The notes beneath the pieces were generated by a model. The model was not told the DNA's origin. It searched no databases and saw nothing but the letters and a program-made list of their open reading frames with translations. The position numbers and the translations under genes are program-made. From Candidatus Obscuribacter sp. (GTDB lineage: Bacteria; Cyanobacteriota; Vampirovibrionia; Obscuribacterales; Obscuribacteraceae), in the NCBI GenBank assembly GCA_016718315.1, contig JADKDV010000004.1, positions 806,001 through 870,000 of the forward strand: 64,000 nucleotides of DNA, given 5' to 3'. Below, piece after piece: positions 44,057 through 53,060 of the stretch. Numbering within the stretch: position 1 is the stretch's first letter; each line of letters opens with the position of its first letter.

Positions 44057-46462
44057 TTAGTTTAGTGGCAGAGTAAAGTAAGTGACTGTGCCGCGACCTG
44101 CTTCACTCTCTGCCCAGATAGCACCGCCCATGCGCTCCACATTATTGCGAGCGAGGTACATGGAGAGTCTTGGTCCGTAAGTGTCTTGACTGTGCTTGCC
44201 TTCGATAAAGCCGACAAACATATCAGCGATTTCGACTTCAGGCAGAGCCGGTCCAGAGCTAGATATACCGATGCGCATATCAGCCCCTTTGAGTTGGCTT
44301 TCGACTCTTACTCTGCCACCAGCAGCGGTGATCAAGATCATGCGCTCCAGTACCTGTCTGAGGATGCCCATAATCGCTTCTTTGCTGCTATTGATTGTGG
44401 GCAAGCCGGTCACTGTCTTGTAATCGAGAGTCAGTTGTCTTTCGCGAGCCAGTGGAGTTACTTCTTCAAGAGCTGCTGCCACCAGTCGTGTGATTGCAAT
44501 TTGTTCTCTGGGGGCAATTGGTTGCGGCACTGTGCCGCCATACATCATGAGCAGACTGTCTACCAGACCAATTAACTGTTCATAGTTGCCGTGTAATTCG
44601 GCCAGAGACTGGCCTACGGCTGGATGCATATTATTGCGAGCGTTATTAAGGATGGCTGACCAACCGGCTTCGGCAGAGGTCAGTGGTGTGCGGATATTGT
44701 CGCGCAGCATGCTCACGATTTCTTGACGCAAAAGCTGGTTTTCGCTACGCAGTGACTTGTCTCGCAGCACCATGATATAGCCATTGACGTGGCCATCATC
44801 GGAGGAGAGTGGCTGCAGGTGCGCCAGTACTTCGATTTTTTTACCGCTGGTTTTGTGATAGACCACTGCTTCTGGATAAAACTGCTCAATCAATGCCATG
44901 GCATTGCCGCCGTGTTGGGCAAACGCTTGCGCCTCACTCTGGGCTGCCTCGCCTGGTTTGCGCACCAGATCAAAACAGAGTCGACCAGCGATCTCACTGT
45001 TACTGGTACCAGACCAATTTAAAAAGACTGGATTAGAGTGCAAAATATTGCCGTATTGATCCAGTACCAGATAGCCCTCGGTACTGCTTTGCAAAACCGC
45101 ATCGAGCTGCTGTTGTACGAGGATTGCTTGTTTATTGGACTGGTTGATTGTGCGTGAGTACTCAGCTATTTGCTTGGCTTGTATCGTAATTTGATTATTC
45201 AGTACATCTACTTGTTGGGTCGATTGTTCGGCTTGTTCTTTGCGTTCTTCGACTTGCTGCATCTGCTTGGTCAGCTGAGTTTTGAGGTTTTGAGTGGTGG
45301 AGCGCATAGACAGTACAGCAGTGTCAATCAACTCACCCAGCTCATACCATTCGCCGGATAGGTTTTCTAGAGGCGGAATTACTTGTTTGTTATTAGCAAT
45401 AAGGCGTGTGCGTTTTACCAAAAACTTCATGGGCTCGTTTACTGCTGCGGCAATGCGTGTCGCTAAAAACATGCCAACAACAGTGCCCAGTGCGCCTACA
45501 ATTACTGCCAAAAACAGGTTTTCCATGACAGTGCTCATGATGTTTGGCACTGGCTTGGCTAAAAAAATCACACCAATAAAATCAGTCGGATCTTGATTGT
45601 CTTTGCCACCCTCCCAGATACACTGGGTGTTAAACCAGCCGTCTTTGCGTTCAAATCCGCTGACAGGCACAATCAGATTATCTATAAAGTCAACGCCGGT
45701 TAACTTGGCAATCTTTTTTTCGGGAAACCCTTTAGGAAAGCCCGATTTGTTTATTTCTTCTAGATATGGAAAACAGGTCTGAGAGGGGAAATCCTGAGAC
45801 CAGCCCACTATTTTGCTAAATTTGCGTGAATAAATTGCCAGCTGAGCGCCCTGTGTCTCAGGCTCTTCGATATTGGTGCGGGCAACAACACCAGAAAGAA
45901 ATTCCTGGTTAATCGGTTGATTGACAGCCAGGATGCCCTTGGGCACTGGCACAACCGTGCTGCGATAAATTAGACCGGTTTTGCTGCTTGAGGTAAAGCC
46001 ATCGAAGGATCTGTTAGATGCTGCCGCGTCGACAGCTTTGCAATCCTGTCGCATTGAATAGTTTGACTCTTTTGATGAGGGCGTGTCATTGCTATATATG
46101 ACCTGTCCATTTTCATCCAGTATCCAGACTGTCCCGTTAAAGATGTCTTTTTCGCTGATAGCACTTACAACTGATGCCAGTGTTGCTTTATCGCGACTGG
46201 CAACTGCTGGCTTAAAACGGCTATCTTTTAAAATGTCTTTGCTGACTAGATTGGTAAGAGCACGGGTATTTTCAAAACTGCCACTGAGTTTTTGCAATAC
46301 GCTGCGAGGATCTTGTTGTTTGGCTCCGGGATCGCCGAGTATTTTGCCCGCCCGGGTACGCGTGTTGCGATACTCGAAGTAAGTCGAGCAGGTGACGCAG
46401 CCAAGGACGACCACGAGTACTACTGACAGGAGAGCGAAAGTAAGTCTGGTGCTTAGATTCAA
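44057..46462 (-). CDS. Histidine-kinase-like membrane protein with lost catalytic residues
   Basis: The protein has 801 residues from a TTG start. Membrane helix 1 (about 7-28), an extracytoplasmic sensor of about 280 residues (Cache-like), membrane helix 2 (about 313-338), a HAMP-like linker, a coiled coil (390-455) and a PAS domain (about 455-570, LDAVLQSSTEGYLVLDQYGNILHS) come in that order. The dimerisation helix reads MLRDNIRTPL where MSHELRTPL is usual; Asp588 sits in the place of the phosphorylated His. The N-box lacks its Asn (LRQVLERMILI), G1 reads ISSSGPALP, and G2 reads GPRLSMYLARNNV. ATP binding and autophosphorylation are thus unlikely, while the sensing parts look whole. Confidence 0.82.
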   Translation of the reverse strand: MNLSTRLTFALLSVVLVVVLGCVTCSTYFEYRNTRTRAGKILGDPGAKQQDPRSVLQKLSGSFENTRALTNLVSKDILKDSRFKPAVASRDKATLASVVSAISEKDIFNGTVWILDENGQVIYSNDTPSSKESNYSMRQDCKAVDAAASNRSFDGFTSSSKTGLIYRSTVVPVPKGILAVNQPINQEFLSGVVARTNIEEPETQGAQLAIYSRKFSKIVGWSQDFPSQTCFPYLEEINKSGFPKGFPEKKIAKLTGVDFIDNLIVPVSGFERKDGWFNTQCIWEGGKDNQDPTDFIGVIFLAKPVPNIMSTVMENLFLAVIVGALGTVVGMFLATRIAAAVNEPMKFLVKRTRLIANNKQVIPPLENLSGEWYELGELIDTAVLSMRSTTQNLKTQLTKQMQQVEERKEQAEQSTQQVDVLNNQITIQAKQIAEYSRTINQSNKQAILVQQQLDAVLQSSTEGYLVLDQYGNILHSNPVFLNWSGTSNSEIAGRLCFDLVRKPGEAAQSEAQAFAQHGGNAMALIEQFYPEAVVYHKTSGKKIEVLAHLQPLSSDDGHVNGYIMVLRDKSLRSENQLLRQEIVSMLRDNIRTPLTSAEAGWSAILNNARNNMHPAVGQSLAELHGNYEQLIGLVDSLLMMYGGTVPQPIAPREQIAITRLVAAALEEVTPLARERQLTLDYKTVTGLPTINSSKEAIMGILRQVLERMILITAAGGRVRVESQLKGADMRIGISSSGPALPEVEIADMFVGFIEGKHSQDTYGPRLSMYLARNNVERMGGAIWAESEAGRGTVTYFTLPLN

Positions 46463-46537
46463 AGCGCTCGTACCAAATCATAAAAAGGCGACACAAATAG
46501 AAGTTTACCCCGACCGAGGCTATCTTCGCTTGCCAAT

Positions 46538-46798
46538 TTACTTACTGGTGCTAGCTTTACGGTACTCTGCTTGTACCTGGATTGCGCGAATCAACTGATT
46601 TGGACCGCAATAGCCCAGTTCTAAAAGGATTTGTCCCAATGGCTTGGGTTCTCTTCCGCTTTCTTTATCTTCTCTCTGGATACGCAGCGACTCATCTAAT
46701 TGATAGATGGTGATGTAGTCAAGCTCAACCAGAATTTGCCCTAAAAGGGTGCGGCTTGCATCCTGGCTGTCGTTGTTATCCTTAGAACGATTAGGCAT
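46538..46798 (-). CDS. Small protein with two MshEN-like motifs
   Basis: An 86-residue protein with a repeated motif: LGQILVELDYITIYQLDESLRIQ and LGQILLELGYCGPNQLIRAIQVQ. This 'LGxILxELGxI...QL..AL..Q' pattern is that of type II secretion/pilus ATPase N-terminal (MshEN/GspE-N) domains, which can bind c-di-GMP. It is free-standing here. It lies 75 bases upstream of the pseudo-kinase gene on the same strand, so a joint sensory role is possible (inference). Confidence 0.6.
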   Translation of the reverse strand: MPNRSKDNNDSQDASRTLLGQILVELDYITIYQLDESLRIQREDKESGREPKPLGQILLELGYCGPNQLIRAIQVQAEYRKASTSK

Positions 46799-46845
46799 CT
46801 TTATTTGATTCGCAAAAGAGAAGGGGAAATAGGCTTTTAAAAAGC

Positions 46846-46936
46846 AGACCGCTGGATCGCACCCGCAAGTTCAACTTATGGCTGCTGGGTTTCCCCCCTG
46901 ACCAGGTTCGTCGGCCTGCGCCGCGCCCAGCGATCT
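46846..46936 (-). ncRNA. ffs: Signal recognition particle RNA (small bacterial, 4.5S type)
   Basis: The minus strand carries the SRP domain IV core: CCTGGTCAGG, then GGG-GAAA-CCC, then AGCAGCCA. These are the two sides of the symmetric loop that binds Ffh, capped by a GNRA tetraloop. The ends pair over ten positions (AGATCGCTGG with CCAGCGGTCT, one G-U). The total of about 91 bases is right for the Alu-less bacterial form. A T-run (CTTTTT) follows directly, and a perfect TATAAT lies 10 bases before the 5' end. No protein reading frame competes. The RNA works with Ffh to send nascent membrane proteins to the translocon. Confidence 0.88.
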
Positions 46937-46945
46937 GAGATAGCT

Positions 46946-46951
46946 ATTATA
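46946..46951 (-). promoter_or_regulatory. -10 box of the SRP RNA gene
   Basis: A perfect TATAAT read on the minus strand (46951-46946), about 10 bases from the predicted 5' end of the RNA. This is the right distance for a sigma-70 start. The -35 is not clear (A/T-rich TTTTAATA lies roughly there). Confidence 0.7.
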
Positions 46952-47048
46952 GAGCACGCGAGCTATTAAAAGGGTGATTGTTGTTAATAGATTGTTTGAC
47001 AATTGAGAGGAAATTTCCCTAAGCTGCACGTGACCGCGGAGTTGGTAA

Positions 47049-48104
47049 ATGAAGATCGAGAAATCTGCCGAAATAATTGCGCCAGTAGCTCCTGAAATTA
47101 TCACCAATATATTGGCTGGCAACTGGGCTATCGAGATAATCAAGAGCGCTTTAGAGCTGGGCTTTTTTGAAGCCCTGAAAGAGCGCGCAGCCAGCGCCAG
47201 TGAAGTGGCAACTACGCTTGGATACCCTCTCAAAGGAGTGGTGCTCACACTTGACAGTCTGGTCGGTATGAAGCTCCTTGACCGTCTCGATTTGCTGGAC
47301 GGCGCTACTTACTCTCAAGCCACTTATGCCTTAAACGAGACATCGGGGACTTACTTACTTAAAGATAGTGCTTTGTTTATGGGGCTTTATCTCAAGCAGC
47401 ACGATGAACTAAGCAAGATGTGGCGCAATTTAAGAGAGACAATAAAGACCGGCCGCCCTGTCATGGAAGTCAATCAGGATGCAAAGGCAGCGGAGATTTT
47501 TCCTCAGTTAGCAGAGTCGATAATTCCTCTTAACTACGCCATTGCTGTTGATGCCGTCAAGGTTGTCAAAGATAAACTCGGTCCCGGTCCATATAAGGTA
47601 CTGGACGTTGCCGCCGGCAGTGCCGTCTGGAGTATCCCTTTTGCCCAGACAAGTGCCAGGACCCAGGTCACCGCTCTGGATTTTGCTCCGGTAGTGGCAG
47701 TGACCGAGCGCATCACAAAACGCTTTGAAGTAGATAGTCAGTATCAATTTTTAAGTGGCAACTGGCGAGATTTACAACTAACCTCAGGCAGCTTTGATGT
47801 GATTATACTGGGGCATATTTTGCACTCAGAAGGCATGGATTTGTCGAGACAACTACTCAAGTACTGTGCTGACGCCTTAAGACCAGGTGGTATGCTGGTT
47901 ATCGCTGAATTTTTTACCAATAAACAAAAGAGTGGGCCTTTGCATCCGCTGATGTTTGGACTTAATATGTATCTTGCCACCACTGATGGTTGTGTCTTTA
48001 GTGTCGACGAGTTAACTGCTCTTTGCACTGCCAGTGGCTTTAATCAGGTGCTCAAGCATTCTTCCTCTCAGTATGTGACACCGCTCCTCTTTGCGGTCAA
48101 ATAG
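47049..48104 (+). CDS. SAM-dependent O-methyltransferase
   Basis: 351 residues with GGAG eight bases before the ATG. Residues 10-100 form the helical dimerisation/winged-helix domain of the plant-type O-methyltransferase family (WAIEIIKSALELGFFEAL ... GYPLKGVVLTLDSL). The Rossmann part follows: motif I VLDVAAGSAVWSIPFAQ, motif II TALDFAPV and IILGHILHSEGMD, and later PGGMLVIAEFF. It would transfer a methyl group from SAM to a hydroxyl on an aromatic, polyketide-like or quinone-like substrate. It lies 3 bases before the next gene, so the two are one operon. Confidence 0.9.
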   Translation: MKIEKSAEIIAPVAPEIITNILAGNWAIEIIKSALELGFFEALKERAASASEVATTLGYPLKGVVLTLDSLVGMKLLDRLDLLDGATYSQATYALNETSGTYLLKDSALFMGLYLKQHDELSKMWRNLRETIKTGRPVMEVNQDAKAAEIFPQLAESIIPLNYAIAVDAVKVVKDKLGPGPYKVLDVAAGSAVWSIPFAQTSARTQVTALDFAPVVAVTERITKRFEVDSQYQFLSGNWRDLQLTSGSFDVIILGHILHSEGMDLSRQLLKYCADALRPGGMLVIAEFFTNKQKSGPLHPLMFGLNMYLATTDGCVFSVDELTALCTASGFNQVLKHSSSQYVTPLLFAVK

Positions 48105-48107
48105 CAG

Positions 48108-49439
48108 ATGATTTCTACATTTTTATGGGTCACTTATACACCAGAAGAAGTCAATGAAGGCTACTGGGCTGTTTATAAGCGGCTGGTTTTGCCAGGCCGC
48201 ATGCTCGCTGTATTTTTTATTGGCTTTCTTGTGGCGCAGGGCTATGTGTATACAACCAACGGCCTCGTGGATTATTTTATCGATCCTGCCACCCTCGAAC
48301 AGCTGCGCGAATGGCAGCTTGTGGGCTCACTATTGATTGCCGGTCTGGGTATTCCCGCGATACTTTGTATGCTGACCTGGATATTTTTTCGTGGACGAGT
48401 GGCTCATTCATATGAGTCGAGACCAAATTTTCATTTTCCAATTGTATATGTATTACAAGATAGTGGGCTGAGCATGAGCTTTGTCAGTGGTCAGGGGACG
48501 CTTGACTGGTCGCATGTACGAGCTTGTGTAGAGACAGCCAAATACTTTTGTCTGGCATCTACTCCTTCTGATGTTTTTGTTTTGCCCAAACGCTGTCTGT
48601 CATCAGATAGTGAGGTGGAGAGCGTCAGACGGCTTTTGGTATCAAAAGTGCGTACATACTTAAGACATGGTGGTAAAGACCTGCCCATAACATACGAAAA
48701 AGTCGGCATCGAATTGGTCTATGTCGAAGGTATGCCAGTGGTGCAGACTATCGCTGCGCCAGGTGATGGTGAGGGTAGCAAGAGTCAGGTTTTAAGTGGC
48801 GGTCAAAGTGTAGTGGCACCGCCACCACCAGTTAAAGCTGGGGAGCAAGTCATAAGTGGCTCTCGCACTGCTTTGAGCGGCGCTGACGCTGTAGAGCAAA
48901 GTGGTATCACTATCGCCATTGACTATAAAGATGGCGAAGTGCAGAACGCTGAAAAAATCTATTTTTTTAGAAAGCGACTGCCCATGCTCTCTTTGCTTTA
49001 TCTTTCGGCATTGGGTTGGATTTTGCCCAGTGCTCTTGTTGTATCTTATATATGGGGACAGGAAGAACTCTTATTTGAAGTCTTCCAGAACTACGGTTGG
49101 CTGATGATTTTTACTCTGCCAGTTTTTGCCAGCCACGCTCTGTATGTTTATCTACTCACTCTTGGTAGAGCCAGACTTAGTGAAGTAAATGCTCAGGATT
49201 TTGTTTTTCAGCTAACCGAGGAAGGCTGTGGCGTGCGCTCTGGCGATCGCTATGCAGTACTCTCCTGGTGGCATTTTGAAGAAGTCTGGGAGACCAAAGA
49301 TGCATTGATGTTGCTCTTTGGCCGCAAGGGGCGTGCTATGTATGTAATACCCCGCCGCGCTTTTGAAGATCGCAAAGGGCAAGCCTATGCGCAGGATTTG
49401 TTGCACCGTAAAGTCTCTAAAATACTCGTACTTGAGTAG
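48108..49439 (+). CDS. Membrane protein with two YcxB-like units
   Basis: A 443-residue protein that appears duplicated. Each half has two hydrophobic helices (about 27-46 and 67-90; 292-312 and 326-350) and then a soluble YcxB-like beta domain (DWSHVRACVETAKYFCLAS...VFVLPKR, and SWWHFEEVWETKDALMLLF...MYVIPRR). Between them lies a Pro/Gly/Ser linker. YcxB-like domains have no set function; they recur in small membrane proteins. Its start is 3 bases after the methyltransferase stop, with no own ribosome site, suggesting coupling. Confidence 0.78.
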   Translation: MISTFLWVTYTPEEVNEGYWAVYKRLVLPGRMLAVFFIGFLVAQGYVYTTNGLVDYFIDPATLEQLREWQLVGSLLIAGLGIPAILCMLTWIFFRGRVAHSYESRPNFHFPIVYVLQDSGLSMSFVSGQGTLDWSHVRACVETAKYFCLASTPSDVFVLPKRCLSSDSEVESVRRLLVSKVRTYLRHGGKDLPITYEKVGIELVYVEGMPVVQTIAAPGDGEGSKSQVLSGGQSVVAPPPPVKAGEQVISGSRTALSGADAVEQSGITIAIDYKDGEVQNAEKIYFFRKRLPMLSLLYLSALGWILPSALVVSYIWGQEELLFEVFQNYGWLMIFTLPVFASHALYVYLLTLGRARLSEVNAQDFVFQLTEEGCGVRSGDRYAVLSWWHFEEVWETKDALMLLFGRKGRAMYVIPRRAFEDRKGQAYAQDLLHRKVSKILVLE

Positions 49440-49564
49440 TCGAGTCTGGCACCGGGGATGGTATCGACTCTCTTAAGAATGCCCAGCTATATAGATGTAG
49501 CAGTGCCGCCGGACACAGGCTGCACGACGATGATTTTGCTGGCGATAAATGAGCGCTACAAAAA

Positions 49565-50080
49565 CTAGTCTTGAGTGCCTGTAGCAAAGTCAGTACCGTC
49601 AGCATCTGTATCGCTATCAGTGTTGCCTTCGCCTTCTAGCCCAGCGTCTTGAGAGGCGTTGAGTCTAAGTAGTTCGCGGCGCCATTCCAGATCGGCTTGA
49701 GCTTCTTTGATTAGACTGGCCAGACCCTGATAATCAGCAAAAGACAGATCGATGGCTATGCCTATTTCAAAGGTGAGTTTGACTCTTTCCCAGTTATAGG
49801 CACAAGACATGCAGACCATGTGGTCCGGACCGCAGACTTCGATGATTTCGTTTTCGTCGCACTGCAATGGGTCTTTTTGCCAGTTGAGATACTCGATAAA
49901 CTGTTCGTCCTCGAGACTTTGCTGGACCAGGAGCACAAGCGCCTGATATTGAGTGTTGGTCAGGTAGATTGTTACTTCCTGCCGTCTAAAATCGAGAGCA
50001 AATTCGCCGTTTTCTTTGTCTAGATAGAGATCTGCAAATGCATTGGCGAAACTAATTTGTAATGCGGAGCTAGTCTTCAT
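49565..50080 (-). CDS. Hypothetical acidic protein
   Basis: 171 residues, acidic, with an alpha/beta mix in the first 135 (for example FALDFRRQEVTIYLTNTQYQALVLLVQQSL) and a disordered Asp/Thr/Gly tail. Three cysteines occur close together (QCDENEIIEVCGPDHMVCMSC), which may be a metal or disulfide site. No signal or membrane segment is seen. It lies 11 bases after hemB on the same strand and may be co-transcribed. Unknown function. Confidence 0.6.
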   Translation of the reverse strand: MKTSSALQISFANAFADLYLDKENGEFALDFRRQEVTIYLTNTQYQALVLLVQQSLEDEQFIEYLNWQKDPLQCDENEIIEVCGPDHMVCMSCAYNWERVKLTFEIGIAIDLSFADYQGLASLIKEAQADLEWRRELLRLNASQDAGLEGEGNTDSDTDADGTDFATGTQD

Positions 50081-50091
50081 TTTAATCCTAA

Positions 50092-51129
50092 CTACTTAAG
50101 CCACTGAGCGACGTCTTTAGCGTGATAAGTGATAATCAAATCCGCTCCGGCTCTGACGATACCGGTCAAACACTCCAACACCACTCGCCTTTCGTCAATC
50201 CAACCGTTAGCGGCGGCGGCTTTGACCATAGAGTACTCCCCAGAAACATTATAGGCTGCAATCGGTAATTTGGTCATGTAGCGGGCTTCTGATATCAGGT
50301 CGAGGTAAGGTAGGGCGGGCTTGACCATGACCATATCAGCGCCTTCGGCGATGTCTTGCTCGATTTCGCGCATCGCTTCTCTAGCATTGGCTGAGTCCAT
50401 CTGATAGCTAGTGCGGTCGCCAAACTGTGGGGCGGATTCGGCTGCTTCTCTAAAAGGACCATAAAGCGCTGAGGCAAACTTGGCGCTGTAAGCCATAATT
50501 GGGATGTTCTCGTAGCCGTTAGCATCAAGAGCGGCTCTAATAGCGGCGATACGACCATCCATCATGTCCGAAGGGGCGATGATATCGGCACCGGCTTCGG
50601 CTTGGGCCACAGCGGCACGAGCCAGGATTTCCAGGCTGGGATCGTTTAAGACCTGACCTTGATGCACAATACCGCAGTGTCCGTGGTCCATATATTCACA
50701 AAGACAGGTATCGGCGACAACTACTAGATCGGGGAAATTGCTTTTGAGGGCACGTATGGCTTGCTGCACAATGCCCTGAGAATGCCAGGCTTGTGTCGCT
50801 TGTGAGTCTTTTTGATTGGGAATACCAAAGAGCAAAACTGACTTAAGTCCCAGTGCTACAGCTTCCTGGGCTTCTTTGAGCATTTCATCTATGCTTTGTT
50901 GATAGATGCCAGGCATGGATGAGATCGGCTTGCGTATGCCCGAGCCCTCTACAATAAAAAATGGATAGATCAGCTGTTCGACTCTCAGATGGGTCTCTCT
51001 GACCATGGCACGCAGGGGAGCTGTTGCTCTCATCCGGCGCATGCGGAAGTCGGGAGTGACGCGGGGGATGACATATTGCATCGACTTGTCTTGTACCGCG
51101 GTCTGTCCGTCAGCTGAGGTCTCTTTCAT
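50092..51129 (-). CDS. hemB: Delta-aminolevulinic acid dehydratase (porphobilinogen synthase)
   Basis: 345 residues from the ATG at 51129; a TTG 15 codons earlier is in frame but the N-terminus there is unlike the family. The enzyme condenses two 5-aminolevulinate molecules to porphobilinogen. The three zinc cysteines are present in DTCLCEYMDHGHCG. Schiff-base lysines lie in YSAKFASALYGPF and MVKPALPYLD. The RTSYQMD and GEY(SM) motifs are also present. It is the last heme gene of a hemA-hemC-hemD-hemB run, 99 bases after hemD. Confidence 0.96.
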   Translation of the reverse strand: MKETSADGQTAVQDKSMQYVIPRVTPDFRMRRMRATAPLRAMVRETHLRVEQLIYPFFIVEGSGIRKPISSMPGIYQQSIDEMLKEAQEAVALGLKSVLLFGIPNQKDSQATQAWHSQGIVQQAIRALKSNFPDLVVVADTCLCEYMDHGHCGIVHQGQVLNDPSLEILARAAVAQAEAGADIIAPSDMMDGRIAAIRAALDANGYENIPIMAYSAKFASALYGPFREAAESAPQFGDRTSYQMDSANAREAMREIEQDIAEGADMVMVKPALPYLDLISEARYMTKLPIAAYNVSGEYSMVKAAAANGWIDERRVVLECLTGIVRAGADLIITYHAKDVAQWLK

Positions 51130-51228
51130 GGGTGTTGCCTTACCTGAATTGAATGGCGTGAAATAGAACCCCAAAGTATAAACGATAAATATACTGTTTG
51201 CCTGTATTGTGCCGCTTCTTAAGCGTTC

Positions 51229-52053
51229 TCAAACAGCTTTCTTGGGGAATTTTAATACTGTCAGGATGGCTTGTAGCATGCCCTGAGTGCTGTGCTCGCT
51301 GGCTACAACGGCCTCGTGACCCAGCTCCACAAGGGCGGTTTGAGCAGTTACGGGTCCAATGGCAATCACTCTAGTCTTTGACATCAGCTCGACAAGCTCA
51401 GTCTCTGGGGCTTTTGCTCCTGCTTTTGATAAGTCATTTTTTAGCAGCATGGCCAAATTACGGACTGATTGGGAGCTTGCGACAGTGATGTAGTCTATGG
51501 CGCCTTGTTGCAACAGTGCCATGACTGTTTTGACCTGAGATAAGTGATCGCCATCGCCTCTGGGCAGGGTCGTTTTGTAGGCCACTACGCTATCTACCTG
51601 GGCGCCGGCGCTGGTCAGGGTACGGTCCAGGACATCTCTACCGATATCAGCGCGCGGCAGTAAGACGCGCTTGTCTGCCATGTTGTATTTGTCGATGAGC
51701 TCACTAGCGAGGGTTTGCGCGATAAAGCTAGTGGGCTCAAAATCTATCTTAATACCCAGGCTGGCAAGCAGTTTGGAGGTGGCTGCACCAATTGATGCCA
51801 CTTTTGTATTGTCAAAAAATGTCTGGCAATTTAAGTGATGCAGTCTTTGCAGAGTCGCTGTGACAGCGTTTTGGCTGGCAAAGATAACCCAGTCATAGGG
51901 CTGGCCTGCTGACTTGCCGATACAGGCGTCAAAAGCGCTCCAGTCATCCGGCTCTGTTATTGCAATTACTGGTAACTCCACTACACTGGCGCCGGCATCA
52001 GTCAGGCTCAAACAAAACCCTCTGGCTTGCTCTTGTGCTCTTGTGACCAGCAC
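51229..52053 (-). CDS. hemD: Uroporphyrinogen-III synthase
   Basis: About 274 residues from a GTG start. The enzyme closes and inverts the D ring of hydroxymethylbilane to give uroporphyrinogen III. The family is poorly conserved, but the start (VLVTRAQEQARGF), YDWVIFASQNAV, ALLPRADIGRDVL and DYITVASSQSVRNL fit well, as does the position after hemC. The frame stays open upstream into hemC with sensible residues (KYGITAINTFDADEDSKPL) but no start codon. It may therefore once have been, or may still be, part of a HemC-HemD fusion broken by a missing base. Confidence 0.85.
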   Translation of the reverse strand: MLVTRAQEQARGFCLSLTDAGASVVELPVIAITEPDDWSAFDACIGKSAGQPYDWVIFASQNAVTATLQRLHHLNCQTFFDNTKVASIGAATSKLLASLGIKIDFEPTSFIAQTLASELIDKYNMADKRVLLPRADIGRDVLDRTLTSAGAQVDSVVAYKTTLPRGDGDHLSQVKTVMALLQQGAIDYITVASSQSVRNLAMLLKNDLSKAGAKAPETELVELMSKTRVIAIGPVTAQTALVELGHEAVVASEHSTQGMLQAILTVLKFPKKAV

Positions 52054-52100
52054 AGTGACACCAGCAAGTGGCTTTGAGTCCTCGTCGGCATCAAAAGTGT

Positions 52101-53054
52101 TTATGGCGGTGATACCGTATTTGGTGTGGATTGTCTGAGGTCTTCCAGTATTTTCTCGGCGCCATCTTCCTGGAGTTGATTGGCGAGAGCTTTGCCCAGA
52201 GCGTGGGCATCGGACGCAGCACCCGAGACTGAGGCTCTAAAGACAGCACTGCCGTCCAGAGCCGCTACTGTGCCAGTGATTGTGATTTGATTGTCTTTGT
52301 AGATACAGAGTGCCCCGGCCGGTACTGAGCAACCGCCGCCCAGTTCATCCAAAAAAGCGCGCTCAGCTGTAATTTCAAAACGAGTGCCCGGGTTTTCGAT
52401 GTTTTTGAGCATCTCGATTATGTCTTTGTCTTTGCTGCGGCATTCTACAGCGAGAGCACCCTGGCCAGCCGCTGGTGTCATCACATCCAGCTCAAAATAT
52501 TGTTTGATATGTGCTTGTAGTCCCAGTCTATGCAATCCTGCCGCTGCCAGGATCATGGCGTCGCATTGACCCTCCTGGAGCTTGCGCACTCTAGTTGGGA
52601 TATTGCCTCTCATATCGACAAAGCGCAAATCTTGACGCAGTGCCAGGAGCTGAGCGGCACGGCGGCGGCTACTTGTAGCTACTGTAGAGCCCGGCTTGAG
52701 GCTTGCAAAACTGTCTGCTTTGTCACTCAAAAAGACGTCGCGAGGATCGTCTCGGTTAAGCACACAAGCTAGAGTCAGTCCGCTAGGCATATCTGTGGGC
52801 AGATCTTTGAGGCTATGCACGACTAAATCTACAGTACCTTCAAAGAGGGCTTCTTCCAGCTCTTTGACAAAAACTCCGCGTCCGCCCAGTTGGGCAATTG
52901 GTCTGTCCAGTACTTTGTCACCGTGGGTGGTGACATGATGGATTTTTAGCTCCAGCTCTGGATAATGTTTTTTTAGTGCCTCAACAATTTGATCTGTCTG
53001 GAGGCAAGCCAGGCGGCTTTCTCTGGTACCTACAGTGAGGGTGCTTGGAGTCAC
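52101..53054 (-). CDS. hemC: Hydroxymethylbilane synthase (porphobilinogen deaminase)
   Basis: 317 residues; it joins four porphobilinogen units into hydroxymethylbilane using a dipyrromethane cofactor. Family marks are GTRESRLACLQTD at the start, HSLKDLPTDMPSGL, SSRRRAAQLLALR, RGNIPTRVRKL and the cofactor cysteine in GGGCSVPAGA. The end of the frame (after ILEDLRQ) reads STPNTVSPP and stops at 52101, while the hemD frame continues past it. It starts 6 bases after hemA stops, on the same strand. Confidence 0.96.
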   Translation of the reverse strand: MTPSTLTVGTRESRLACLQTDQIVEALKKHYPELELKIHHVTTHGDKVLDRPIAQLGGRGVFVKELEEALFEGTVDLVVHSLKDLPTDMPSGLTLACVLNRDDPRDVFLSDKADSFASLKPGSTVATSSRRRAAQLLALRQDLRFVDMRGNIPTRVRKLQEGQCDAMILAAAGLHRLGLQAHIKQYFELDVMTPAAGQGALAVECRSKDKDIIEMLKNIENPGTRFEITAERAFLDELGGGCSVPAGALCIYKDNQITITGTVAALDGSAVFRASVSGAASDAHALGKALANQLQEDGAEKILEDLRQSTPNTVSPP

Positions 53055-53060
53055 TTCAAT

